Below are positions 45,271 to 58,700 of a stretch of DNA of 64,000 bases, piece after piece (within the stretch, counting starts at the first letter, position 1; each line of letters begins with the position of its first letter). A program made the position numbers and the translations under genes. Origin of the DNA: Branchiostoma floridae (taxonomy: Eukaryota; Chordata; Leptocardii; Amphioxiformes; Branchiostomatidae); contig NC_049982.1 of the NCBI RefSeq assembly GCF_000003815.2, forward strand, positions 5,893,216 to 5,957,215, in the 5' to 3' direction. The notes under the pieces are model-generated. The model had not been told where the DNA came from, ran no database searches, and saw only the letters and a list, made by a program, of their open reading frames with translations.

Positions 45271-48200
45271 ATGGAAGGGATACCAACTATGGACGTGAGG
45301 ACTCTGGCTTTGGTAAGTGCGACATTTTTCGAAACATGACTTCGCTATGAATGGCTTGGATCGGTAATCTTTGATAAGGTTTGACAAGAATACAGGTCAC
45401 CGAGGTAGCGAAGCCCGGCGGCCATTTTGCTATGATTTTTAAGGGCAATGGGTACAGGTGACCCCTGTTATGTTTGAGTGTTTTGTTCGACAGATATTAC
45501 AAACTCAAACATTTCATCTGAACTTCTTGTCACGAAGCTTTTTACACTCAAGCACAGCAAACATATTAGTGGCAAAATGGTGAGATATCTCGCAATTTGA
45601 AGTCTTTAATGAGTCTAACTTTGAAACTTAAATAAAAAAAAATTACACGATCAATTAATATCAGTTTGTCGCTGAATATGTCCTTAACTGGAGACACTAA
45701 TGTTCAAGGTAAGGTATCCCCAACAATACCTCACTACTAATGAATGTTTTTGGACGTTTTGTCTGTGATTTTTCCATGAAATCCAAATGTTTATTGGTAA
45801 AACATGAGTACAAAAGTAGAAGGGTGGGGGTGTTCACCCAGTACCAACCGGTGCCAGCTAGTTTTAGGGAGGGGAATCCCCTTACGCATGTTATTCTCCA
45901 ACAAAAATGGCGTCCATTTATATTTGTTGCTCGACGTTTTACCCCCTTTTCTTGCTTCTTTAAGCCAAAGACATTGATCTTAAAACATTTAATTTGATTT
46001 ATATTAGCAAACTGTTAATATACTACCTAAAATTAAGGACTTTCGAGTCCGTTCAATAACGAAGTCGCTATCATACATTACAAGGAGTAACATTTCCTAG
46101 ATTTTTTTAACTGGTGTCGTTCGAGGCTTTTGTTCCTTTTAGACCTTCACCTTGAATATTCTTACGCAACTTGTGAGGACTGACATGTCCTATTAGAATC
46201 AGGATAAAGTAGTGAGGACCGGTGAGGTGAGGTGAGGTGAGGTGAGAAGTAGTAAAGATTCAGGATAACGACATGTTCATAGTTACTTGTGAGTGACAGT
46301 GATGTTTGTAAACTTAAAAGCTCTTACTGGGCTAATGCTGGTGGCTTGTCAACACTTTAGACATTTATGCTTTGTCGAAAAACCTTTTCAGATATCAGAA
46401 GTGACCACCAAGGTTTGGAAGTGTATTAAGGACACATAGTGTAAATGTAGTCAACATGTACCCTTCTCAACATAAGGTCCAACTGACAGACGTGACCTAT
46501 ATTTTTTTTTGGGGGGGGGGGGGGGTATTTTGCCATTGTCATAATTCTATTAAAGACTCCTGTGTATAGTGAGCACCTGTCCATGTGGTACTCTCCAAGC
46601 AGAGGTCGAATCGCGCAGATATACTAGTAGTCGAAAAAATTACACTCGCGCTCTTCCTACGAGGATATCTGCGCGATTCGACCTCTGCTTGGAGAGTATC
46701 CATGTGGACCAAGTTGTACTGGTCTCTGGTGTGGCTTTTTTTAAACTAAAAAGTCCAGTTTTGTATCTAGTACTATTTGGCTGACCGATGTTTTGATATA
46801 ATCGTTGCGACGGTGCTACCCTCCGATTTGAGAAGGAAGCGGGGGGCCAATAAAATCACTGTATGGTAACAGGTGTATAAAACTATGCTAACCATAGTCA
46901 CAAACAGTTAGCGACCACTTAGCATGCTCCTATACATATCATACAAGTAAAGGAAGGTGTCATATGATATGACCGGGTTTGTTTACTTACCACTGTGTGC
47001 CCGGTCATACAGAAATGAGTCATCATGCCTCGAAGCGCGGGAAATCGTATTTTTGAAATTTGTGCTGTTAACTATGTGCAGTCGACCATGAAATTGTTCA
47101 TACACTCGGCTGTGTATAGAGTTGATGTGAAAATGGCAATAAGAATCCCCGAACGACACCCATGGATCGGACGAGCTTTTGGTGGCATTGACAGGAAGTA
47201 AATTAAGCTTTGTAGTTGTGACTAGTAACACACCGTGTCTTGAATAAATATTTTTTCCTCATCGAACTCATTTTTACAGGCGTTGTTGCTGTTGACTTCT
47301 GCTCAAGGACAGGCCTCATGCCCGCAGGGAACGTATTCGGCATGGGGGGAGAATCGGTGTTGTACAAGTAAATGTGGACCAGGTAAGACACACAACATTG
47401 ACGTTTATAATTGGAAAGACAAAACCTTAAAGTTTATACAAAGAGGGCTATTAATGAGTGTTATCAGTCTTAATGTACTTAGAACGTTCTTATTGATTAC
47501 TGCCCATGTCAAATTGTACTTTCACGGTTTGTCCCTGTCAGCAAGGCTAGACCTTTGTAATAGTAATAGGTTAGTTGGGGAGCCCTGGCTGAACAAAACA
47601 GCAATAAATTTTTTTTTAAATTATCGTCTTTCTAATTTTGCCATTAATTTACGCTCCAGATGAAAGCTGTATCGTCAATACGTCAGAGTACAAACCTTTA
47701 TTACATTACTGGCTCATTCTTTTGACTGTACAGGAACATATATCGTGCAATCCTGTTCCTATGGCAATCCTGAAGATACGGTATGTGAAGACTGTGGGGT
47801 AGACTACTACAACCCGTACCCTGACCAGTTCCACTGCCGAAGAAAGGACCTGTGCACCAAAGAGAACGAGGAGATCAAGATCCCAGGCAATTCCACCGCA
47901 GACAACGAGTGCCAATGCAAGATCGGGTTCCACAATAATGTGGCTGAACTGTGTCTGAATGGACCCGTGTGTCCACCCGGAAGTGGGGCAACGCGAACCG
48001 GTGAGAAAACAACAACTATCAGATATACATGTATACGTCCATTTACACAAAGTCGAGTAAGTGGTATACTGTAAAACATCACTCAATCGTAATAATTAAC
48101 GAATTGTTTAACTCATCATCACTCATGAACTCCGAATTTACTAAGGCACGTATACTGTCTATATATACTGCTCTGTAACGTTTCATCTCATTTGGTAATT

Positions 48201-51041
48201 TTCATGGCAGGGGAATGCGAGACCTGTCCACATGGAACATTCAGTAACCTGACATCGCACGTCCAACCATGTATCCTGTGGCAAAGGTATGTAGGCCATA
48301 CTGACCTAATGATTAGTTCTTTGCTGTTCACCCTTCTGTTAGCCCCTCACCCTGAAAAATTAGTATTATAAGGGGAAAAAATAACCGGTTAACATACTAT
48401 TGCACTTTGAAGGGACAGCTAAAACATGACATTGCTGCTCCCGTATGAATTACTGGATTTCGATACAACTTTTTGTAATGATGGACGCCCGTTTATGACG
48501 CACGTTCACCTTTCCTAGTTGTGGCATGTTTGGCTTCTTACAACTTCGACCGGGGACCAGCACGTCTGATGCAGTGTGCATATCTCACCCCATTGACCCT
48601 CTTCTGCCCACGGAACGGCCTGAGATCATCCCGGTTACTACTGCAGATGATGCTAACAACACGGACAACATTAACGGTAACCGTACATCCTGTAACATAC
48701 ATCCGTCTACCTGAGCTGATTAAGCCAAAAGCTGGATAAAAGCCTTGACAATTTGCCTCGCGTCTTTAAGTTTTGTACTATACTTTTATGATTATGCAAC
48801 TGATTATATAAACTATAATGTATATAAACAGGAAATGTGCTTTATCATATTTGTCTGCGTCATTGCTGTATACCATGACCGCCATTTAATAAATACTTTT
48901 TTTTTGGTAGACGTTAACCCCTACTCTATTTTCTTAGGTGGACGGCCTACTACATGGTCTAAGTCCACAATCATCGGCATGAGCGTGGGCGTTCCTGTTA
49001 CGGTCATCCTACTGGTACTGGTACTCATCCTGGTCCTGCGCTGCCGAAGAGAGAACCGGCGTCATATAGGTACGACTGATGCTGTTATCAATGTGCCTTT
49101 TCTACTGCCTTTGCTACCTATATATTGCCACAGATATATAAAGAGAAATTTATGGTCCACAGTACAATATATGGCAACAATGACAAAATAATCAATACAA
49201 TAGTCCATCCGTCTAGTATTCTAAAGTCTAAGAATGCAGAAATATGGACGTGAATGGCGTATTAGAATACTGTAGGTTAACATTAATGTCTGTTACAATA
49301 CATTTTGCCTTTTTAAAAGGAATTGAAGGCTCCATTATTAAGAATATATAAATTATCACACAAATAACATATTTCCACAAACTATTTACAGATTTGGAGA
49401 ATGGGCAGCACCCTGACAACAAGCCACCGCCGGGCCAACAGGAGACAGGGGCTGGAAACACGAACGACACGATCGATGGAGTGGGCACGGAGATGGAACC
49501 TTTAACAGGCGAATACAGGCACCCGATAAGAGAGGTTCGTATAAATCATGCCTTCATAAAATGCAAACATTATACTACACATGATCAAGTTACAGTTCTT
49601 TAATAGCAGCAATGATTGATGACCTACTGATATGACTAGAAAGGCTTGAGGATGGAAATTTGTTTCCGCCTCAACTGAAATAGACTATGACAGTGTTGAC
49701 TCGGGCATTAATTGTTTAAGTATATCTTCTCATTACAGGAGAGAAAACAAGCGGCATGTCCGCCAGACGACGGTATTGAGAGCGGCGATGACACCAGCAT
49801 GAGTGACAGCCTCTCTACCTTATCCCGAGAGGGCGGAGCCGAGCCGGACAGTGACGTGGAGGAAACAAACCCCAAGATGGGTACAATGCAGTACTCCCAC
49901 CTGATTGCAGGTGTGCAACATTCATTCAAATACTGTTTGTCTTGGATAGTTGTATGTCTGTCGAGTTAAATGTACCAAATCATTAGATACCAATCAGTCC
50001 TGAATCATGGTCTATCCTAAAAAGATTCGATAGTGATGTCAGTAACAACGTTTTATCTATTGCAGTGAACGAGGCGACAATTGACTACATAGTGGATCAT
50101 CTCGGAAACATGTACCTGCAGCTGGCCCGGTGTCTTCCTCTCCGCCAAGGTTGCAGCTTCACACCAACAGACCTTGACAGCCTGAGGCAGACATCCACCT
50201 TCCATTGTGAGAAGATTTCCATTTTTTAGTGTAGTATTATATAGATTTGGGGATTCAGCATTTAAGCAATCTATTGATAATTTCAGCAGCACTTGTCATA
50301 AACAAGCAACCAAATCCCAAACAGCATAGCCGGGCTAAGCAATGAACACATGAAAGCAATTCTAACAAGGTTTTTACTTAACGCTGCGTCAATAATCATT
50401 TAAATAGAAAAAAACTTAAAAGTTAACACAACATTAAGTGGTTTTTACATGATATTCAAATTCTTATCTCTACAGATCTCAGAGAAGCAATAAGAGAGAC
50501 AGTGGAGAAATGGAAGAGCAAGCAGGGCGAGGAGGCAAGCTTGGAGGGACTACTGGTCGGACTGACCGCCTGTGGCAGACATGACATGGTCGAAGACTTA
50601 TGTAGACTGAACAACGGTGAGCATATAGCTTTTCGATCGTGCGAGGGAATAAATGACACATGCGCAGTCATATGCCAACCATCACTACGTCTTGTACTAG
50701 TCACTTTACTGCTCAAACCAACTTTGCATTTGTACAAAGAATTAAATTGCCCTCTTCTTTTAAGTAACTTAAATATGATTTTGCAATAGTAAATAGATGA
50801 GTACATCTGATCATGGTTAAAATGTTAGTAAACCGCTTCTATATGACTGTATGTCACGTAAAGCGTAGAACAATACTTTGTTCCGTAAGTCTGAATTTGT
50901 GTTGCTCTCTATATTTAACAATGGCGCATACCTTGAATAGTTTACAATGTTTAAAAAGGTTAATGAGCAAATTTTTTAATGCTTCCCTCAGCTCGGAGAC
51001 TCAGCAGGGGAGAGGAAAACAACCACGACAGTCTCCAGTGA
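45271..51041 (+). CDS. TNF receptor superfamily member with four CRDs and a death domain (TNFR gene 1)
   Basis: Eleven exons: 45271-45312, 47280-47382, 47734-48000, 48211-48286, 48519-48676, 48938-49069, 49392-49534, 49739-49910, 50066-50206, 50476-50616, 50992-51041. Phases agree and give 474 residues. A signal peptide (TLALALLLLTSAQGQ) is split by intron 1. Residues ~29-190 have cysteine-rich TNFR repeats, about four, starting CPQGTYSAWGENRCC. Residues ~227-249 are the membrane helix (VTVILLVLVLILVL) followed by RCRRENRR. The cytoplasmic part has an acidic/Ser linker with PDDGIESGDD and a death domain at ~365-458, closing in VEKWKSKQG and LEGLLVGL. It should be a type I surface receptor that recruits death-domain adaptors. 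Its ligand is unknown. TNFR gene 2 follows in the same direction. Confidence 0.88.
45871..45881 (+). promoter_or_regulatory. kappaB-like site GGGGAATCCCC
   Basis: Exact 11-base site in the first intron of TNFR gene 1, 560 bases after its donor. First-intron enhancers are plausible but not shown. Confidence 0.45.
46221..46246 (+). repeat. (GGTGA)n microsatellite
   Basis: About five units of GGTGA in intron 1 of TNFR gene 1. A T/G homopolymer pair follows at 46502-46526. Confidence 0.85.
46589..46698. mobile_element. Foldback MITE with 9-base target duplication, copy 2
   Basis: TACTCTCCAAGCAGAGGTCG at the left is repeated inverted at the right, followed inward by AATCGCGCAGATAT and its complement. 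Perfect 9-base direct repeats TCCATGTGG flank it at 46580-46588 and 46699-46707. A 9-base duplication fits Mutator-like transposition. Same termini as 16795-17002. Confidence 0.88.
47505..47640 (+). repeat. Dispersed repeat, SINE-like, copy 2
   Basis: Matches the reverse complement of 11013-11180 (see that entry). In intron 2 of TNFR gene 1. Confidence 0.55.
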
Positions 51042-51715
51042 TATGAAGAGGCCCATGCTGTGCAAATAACTGCCGTTTTACCTGTTATCGTTCAACGGCG
51101 CGTCTTAAGTAAAACGGCATTTATGACCTCCGTCATGAAGTAATGTTGCCGTCTGCTCATTAATGTTACCACAGGGTTAAGTTATCAAACGGTTCTCAAT
51201 AGTTCCGTATGTTAAGTCAGCTATCTATGTAAGACTTGGTGCCTGTCAGGAAGCTAACCTGTGTGCAATGTTATGGGTTACTCTGATACTTGCCTTGTTT
51301 ATTTATTAGCTTCTAATGTCTGTCACAACACTCAGGCGTAAAAAAAGAAAAGTGCTGTTAAATGCTGCTCATTATCAACAGTGAGAAAACATGTTCTACT
51401 TGTTAAAGAGTGCTGCTCACATGCTTTGTCTAACTTATTTACGTGTTATTGTTCATCTTACTAAATTGTATATATATCAAGTTGAGTATGTATAAAATCG
51501 GATAAATCCTGAATTGTAAAATGCATATGATGATGCCATGTACATTATTTATTTCCAATGCTTGTATATTTTTTGCTGCTATGAAAAGGTAAAAGAGATT
51601 TCAACTACAAGAAAGTCCGAAAAGTTTCATTCCTTTCGTGCTCAGTGTTCATTTAATACTGTACTGTCCCATATCTCTTTAGTTGATATAATTTTGGGTA
51701 AAAATAATGTGGGCC

Positions 51716-51721
51716 AATAAA
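51716..51721 (+). terminator. Polyadenylation signal of TNFR gene 1
   Basis: AATAAA about 675 bases after the stop, followed by GTGTCTG-type downstream sequence. Confidence 0.45.
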
Positions 51722-52135
51722 AATAACGTGTCTGAGCATATCACAACCAATTTACTAGCTACACTCGTACATACTAGTTCTAGCCTGTTTGTAAAACGTT
51801 ACTACTATCTTATAAACAAATGAAATATCTCACAAAACATGCAATTTGTAGTTTTAGCATAGTTTTACGCTACTTTGTAACACGATGTCTATTTGCTGGG
51901 TCAACCGCGGTAGGTAATTTCACGAGTAATTTTCAATCATCTTTATATCAATATCAAATTCACCAAGCCTTAATAAATCAAGAAATGTGAAATAATGTGC
52001 ACAACGACACATGACGTTGTCGAATTCGACCCACACATAAAGAACATTAAAGAGACGTGAATATCTTATGCCTGTTACAATGATTATTAGACATGTTCGT
52101 GGAGACAGACAAAAGTTAAATCGATTTTAACATAC

Positions 52136-52145
52136 GGGGATTCCC
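52136..52145 (+). promoter_or_regulatory. kappaB-like site GGGGATTCCC
   Basis: Consensus decamer 580 bases upstream of the first proposed start of TNFR gene 2. Confidence 0.4.
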
Positions 52146-52724
52146 TAGTAACACGGGACTTAACGCTTACACACCAGGTCGGAATGTCTGGTGACCTTAC
52201 ACCTTTGAACCTATTCAAATGACCTCTGTTGAAGTTTAACCCATTATTTGACTGTTGTGGTCTGACGTTTATGCCACTGACGTCTAACAACAAATCAACA
52301 TTTCATTCTTTAATACTGAAAGAAGAATATGCTTAATGTTTTAGTAGTGCAAAGCAATTTGAGACGGAAGCCAAACATAGTGAGCCCTGAGCGCTGCTAG
52401 CTGGCTTATACACACATGACCTGTCTACATACCTGTGCGCCCACGTAACCCGTAACCGGTAAGGGATCTCTTTGTTTAGCAACGACGTCTGGCCCGGAGC
52501 AACGGTGGGAAAAACGGTCGTGCAGCAAACTCGTATGCGAACATCGCAGCCTGTACAGGCGGTAGTGTGAGACTGAGAAAGTAGTAACCTAACGTGCTCT
52601 AGTCTATTGAACTGGAATTAAGTCGATCTTGGTTGAGATTTAAAAACCAACGGCTTATTCAGACCTCGCCAGGGTCACCCAGCACGCTAGAACCAACAGG
52701 AATGCAACCAGGGTGTGAAACAAG

Positions 52725-55700
52725 ATGACGACACGTCTTCTACACAACGCTGCTAGTCTCTCGGTGTTTCTTACGGTAAGGGTCTGTCTTGTTCTCCTAC
52801 AGAACACTGAACATTACGAGCTAATTCTCACGGTGTAATTACTACAGTTGGGTGCCAAATCGGGTAGTAACGTACTCGTATAATGTACTGATGCGACATG
52901 CCAGGCTGCTACTCAGTGTTCAAAATCAGCTTGACCTTACAGATCGCATTACAGGCATATGCATGGTACTATACCTGCCTAATCCTACTTGGTGCCGTGA
53001 TTTCTGCTGGCGATGTTCTTATGTTACTTGCTAGTCTACATTGTATATCTTGTATGTCGAATCATATTGCCCCAGGAAACGAAGACCCAAATTGTGTCCC
53101 ATTATATATGTTACTTTCAAGATGTAGAATTATAATTCCACGCGAGGAGGGGGGTAGTCCTACGAATAAAATGGGGTTAACTGCTGACCCGTGGATCATC
53201 CTGAATGTCTTAAGAAGATAACGTTTGGGTGGGCGGGATTATTGGGTAAATGACACCGCACTAATTGATTAATTGAATCACAATTAGATGCTAAACACAC
53301 CTTATCGCGTGGAACAGGTATCGAGGACGCGCGTGTCGTTGTAAGAGGATTGCAAATGAGTGTAAACAAAGATGGCGATCATGATATGGTGAATGTATTT
53401 TGTGAACATTTTCGCTAAAGCATGCATTTTGTTGGGGTATGTTTGGTGGTAATGGGGCTTGTCAGTATCTAAGGTTTGCTCGCACAAAGCCCCTAATCCG
53501 CTGAGTCAACAGTGACTTCAGTTTTCCTTATTTGTATGACCGATCTGGTTTCCAAGCAGACGTGGCAGCCAAATAGGCCAAATAGGGACAAATAAGTTAC
53601 CATGGGAATTCAGTCTGTCTTTTGGAGTCTATCCAGCAAGCAATTAACTCCTGCAAGGCTTGTATTCCTAACATGGCCAAAGTCTCCTATTACTATCGAC
53701 AGGCCGGAGTGGAGTCTGGTAGAGACTAAGGCCAGAGTCTCGTAGAGACTATTAGCGACCGGAAGAAGTCACTGTGGAGGTAGCGGAACTGGTCCAAGAG
53801 TATGGACTTAATAAAGCTTGCCCAAGCATGCAGACCGACATGTTAAAACGCGTCGCTCTAGTCGTTCTTGTAAGTTAGACCTATGGAACAGTATAGACAG
53901 GCCCATGGAAAAGTACAGACAGGCAAAAATGTGTCTCACGCTTGCTATGTTTAGCAAAGACCATTGTTTTGTTGACAATGCCCGTGTGAAAGGAAGTGTA
54001 ACCGAACACTGTTTGGTAAAGCCGGGGGCTTTGCTGAGGGAAGGAAGGATAGAAAATAACACACACAAGCATAGATCAAACCACTGTTGTGATAGTGATT
54101 AAAGGTCTGGAGTTGAATCTGACTGATTCCTGAGGCATGTCTGCCCCCCGATGAGTCACGGTGGAAAGCCACAGTACAGACATTACAACAATTTCAAAAC
54201 CGTTAAGCTTAGTAAAGCCATGGGATTTGAGAAGGGAAGGAAGGATGAATGTCAGTTAATGATGGAAACGATACCTCCCATCATAGGTAAATCTTACTGT
54301 TGTGATTGCGACTTAAGGTCAGCAATTGATTCACAACGCTAACTCAGCTACTATCAAAGTAATAACAATATACGTTTCAGGTACCGTATTGAAGGGGGAT
54401 GGCATAACCTTTCTGTAGCAGTAACACAAACATACATGTGTGTCACTTTTAGGTCCTCCTGTCGGTGTGCCAAGCACAATGTCCGGAAGGCCAGTACCAG
54501 CCCCCCGGCAAGGACTGGTGCTGCAACAGCATATGTCCCGCAGGTGAGTCATGCAACTTCAGATGGATTAGACATGCATAATCTGATTTTGCTAGATCGA
54601 TACTATGTCATTCTTTAACTATGCGAAGGTTTCCACATACATTTTACCACCATGAACAACCAGTGCAATGAAGGTGTATAATTCATTCGCAAGATATTCC
54701 GAATTTATGAAGAATGTGAAAAGAATGTCTAAAATCTGACCACAGTGAATCACTGTGACCGGACTTGTTTGGGCCTGCTGTTCACACAGCCGTAGCTGCT
54801 ACTTGCAAACACTTGAACCTACACGCTGACCTTGCATGCAGGATACTTACTAGAGCGGTGGCGTTTTAGTATAATATACTTATACAACGTATTTTAGTCT
54901 TCCATGGACACAAAACTACGACAGTATGTGTCCAAAATGCTGACATACAGCCACCAGTATATGTTTCGTCTTTTGCACGTTAACCTTTTCACGAACAAAC
55001 CGGTGCAGTGGCCTTTAAGTACAGAGTGTTTGCTTTACATTTCGGCTGTCGGAGGCTCAAGCGCCGGCCGGATCAAAGAATCTTAAAATGGCACTTATCA
55101 AATATAGAAATAGTCATGATTGAAGTTGAACACAAGCGATACTACTATACCAGTAAACCAGTCACTTCCTGTAATGGTCTGTGAGGCCCACCAAGAGAAA
55201 CGAAGACGGGCACTACTCCTATACACCGAAAGCTGAAGGAAGGATTTTAACTTTCAACGTATTCATGGCAGGAACACGAATCCAACAGGACTGCCCGAGG
55301 GACAGCCCAGACTCGGTGACGTGCGAGCCCTGTGGCCCTGAGTACCCGGACCGGGACTCCTGCAGCTCCGGCGGCGCCCTGGAGCAGCCGTACCCCACAC
55401 CCTCCGCACAGATGGGCGACAATACTACAGCAAGTCCCAGAGATGGAGGTGAGTTTATCTCTTAACAGATAATGGAATAGATATAGCAAACTTTTTGACA
55501 GTCTTTTATTAGAAGCACTGTACACAAAGGCATTGGCATAGTGGCGCTACAATAACTACAACGCCACAAAAATACATAAGATTAGACAAGGGCAAACATT
55601 TCTAAAACAAACGTAATATATAACAGATACTATTCAACAAAATAAAATCAAACAAAAGCGAGTAACAGAGTGATATACGAAGTGACAGAAATACAAACAT

Positions 55701-58700
55701 ATATTAAATGCTGTTTCAGTTTCCATGACCAATACTAACCCACAAAAGATTATTACAGTACCGGTAGTACTTTGACTTAGAATCGCTATACATTATCTAT
55801 GAAGTTGTTCTATTTTGTCATACTCAACAACATGCTCCGATAGCAACCTGAAAGAGGAACATGCAAACTATTGCAATTTTTTTCCTCCAAAGCTCCTACA
55901 ACTGTAACAACCTTTGCATCATCTCAACACAGTATCTTTGTGTGGTCAAACACTATAACGTTTTTCCTTCTCCGATTCTACAGAGGCAGATTCTACCCCG
56001 AAGGTCCCACTGTGGATCATACTCGTAGCAGTGTTTGGGAGTTTCGTCACTATGATCCTTCTGGTATTAGGTCCGGGACTCCTGATTCTTTGGATTTACA
56101 GGAAGAGGCATCCTCCACAACAGAACCAGAGTAAGTAAAACATCTGCTTCCACAACAGCTGATGTTTAAACACAACACTGACAGTGTCTATTCTTAATCT
56201 GTTATTCCATTGTAACAAAATTTATTATAAATATGATACTTGAAAAGTACGTATAAGCTCAGGTTTATCCGACCTATGAATGTATGTACATGTACTTCCT
56301 TCTCATCCTGCACTGAAGCAATGGGATTACAAAATACTGCAAAGTAGAGACTCTACAATGCAATTTTCCTTTGCAATAAATACTATTGGTAGATATGCAA
56401 TAACTATTATTGGTAGATATTGCTTATGGCAACTTGAAGTCTTGAACTATCCTGTAATGATCATCCACAGTAAAAAAAAGTACTAATGATGCTTCTGCAC
56501 TCTGTATTATGATACTAACATTGCTGATTGTTGATAAATAGATGGGGCTGGTCCACAAAATGCAGAGAGGCAGACCTTCCTGTACAGGAGCGCAGATGGA
56601 GCCGTGAGGATCAACCGGCCAAGACCGGCACAGCCTGGTGAGGTGGAGATCGAGATGGAGAGACTCAACCATACAGAAACTGAGAACCACACATCGGCTA
56701 GAGAGGTAGGACCAATAGTTCAATATGATGATAGCTAGATGAGTACAATTATAGTAAGCACCATATATATATATATATATTACAGGATGTATCGAATGTA
56801 TGGTTTCTCACATCCAGTAAAAGAATTCTCTTGACAACAGTTTGTTACAAGTATTTTCAGCTTTTGCTTCCATTCCTTCAATCTTATATTACTCACAACA
56901 ACCTTAACATAGGAGTGTATAATTAAGATGTAAGATGCATAGCAGCTCATATAGGCTGAAAAAATATCCGTCTGAATCTACGCATGTATAAAAAGGGATT
57001 TAAGATCATGCGTAGTTTCAATGTGGATTGAAGAGACGAAAAAGGAGGCTGTCTTTTCCCAATGTAGTTGTTTAGTTCAGTTCATCGGAACTTCTTCCTC
57101 ACCCAGAGATTTGACACAAGAGTCAGTCCGTCGTCCTGTTCAATTATCTTTTTGAGTGTCAAGGAAGGACGACTACTGACATCTCATTGTGTAGAACTTA
57201 GAAGCAATGTCAATAAAGCTTTTCCAGGATGACGTTTATTCTTCTTTCATCAACTAATCTATCCTCCAGGCTGCCAAAGATCACCGGAGGCTTCCCGACG
57301 ACGGCATCAGTACCGGAGCAGACGACAGCACCAGTGAGACCCTGTCACACCTGTCGCAGGAGAGCGGAGAGGTACAAACCTCGAGCGATCTGGACGGGAC
57401 AGACTCCAGAAGGAAGCTTAGAAGAGCGTTACCAAGAGATGCCAACGAGGTCCCAGGTAAGCATTCTGCACTTATCTTGTTATATTTGACAATTTTAATT
57501 TCCATTAGTATTCATCTAGTAAGGTACAAAGCATAAAAGAAAGTTAACTAGTTGTATCTAGAAATTCTAGATAAAATGATTTGTCGACCTTTAGTCAACC
57601 CTGAGATACATCTCCGGTCTAAGCTGTTTATCTTCGTAAGTAATATAGGCATTCAACTACCAAGAACACACATGCTAAATCCAATTGGACCGAAGCTGAG
57701 GAATCGCCAAAATGTGACCTTGTTCAAACTTCCTCGTAACATTTTATTTCATCTCAAAGAATTTCTGTGGAATATTGAATGCACTTGAGGATACAGGAGC
57801 CCTAAAGTTGTTAGATTACCAAGAAAATAATGTTCAATCATTTCTTAGCCCATTTTGTTGTCAACTGTGTCAGGGAGAAGGTATATATTGCTAGAGTTCT
57901 ATAATAGAGTGGACGAGGACATTACTTTAGAGAAGGACTAATAATTACAACTTCTAAATAGTATGCAACTTTTCTCTCTGTTCTATTCTCCTCCAGTTAA
58001 CGAAGAGACTACAGAGTACATTGTGAGTAACCTAGGCAACAGGTATCTCCGGCTCGCCAGATGCCTTCCAGCAACTAGTGGGAACATCTTCTCAGTCACA
58101 GACATCGCTGAACTCAGACACATATACACATTACACGGTAAGACTCCACATCCCAAGCCATATTACACGTGTTGTTCCACCAGCTTCAAGTACCTGCAAT
58201 TGCCAGGTCCATTCATTGCAACAAGGACATGGATTATATCACTTTTAAACGGAGGGAACACACATGTACCTTTGGCCAAAATATACCCTTGGTCATCATA
58301 TACCAGATTTATAGGGACCAGGTGTATACACAGTCATATATATGCTCTAGCCTGTTATGCCAGGTTTAGCATTAGATGACTACTTCGCATAGACATGTTT
58401 TGACTTGAGTATGGTTTTTCATGATTTGACTTGAGTATTTGGTTTTGCGTATGTTCTGACTAAGTTAGGTTTTGCATGTTTTGACTTGAGTAAGGTTTTG
58501 CAATGTCAGCAAAGATGAGAATATTTCCAATCAAATGACTTCAAACTGTCCCTTGATTGAAAACACTAGAGACTTAACTTTTCTGTATGTATGATTCTTG
58601 CAGGCCCAGCAGATGCCATTAGGGAAACAATAGACGTCTGGCAGAGGAAGAATGGGGAACAAGCCACACTGGAGGGGCTGCTGATCGGTCTCTACACATG

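Larger units (their letters stand above)
51042..52724. other. 3' UTR of TNFR gene 1 and upstream region of TNFR gene 2
   Basis: A probable 3' UTR runs to the AATAAA at 51716. Beyond it there are no recognised exons and one kappaB-like motif at 52136. Confidence 0.5.

Noticed and set aside
52898-53221. 107-codon frame with a hydrophobic stretch
   Set aside because: It lies in TNFR gene 2 intron 1, has no domain and no paralogue in TNFR gene 1.
53808-54342. Overlapping short frames between the alternative first exon and exon 2
   Set aside because: No matches and no donors in phase, except for the 42-base first-exon candidate reported separately.
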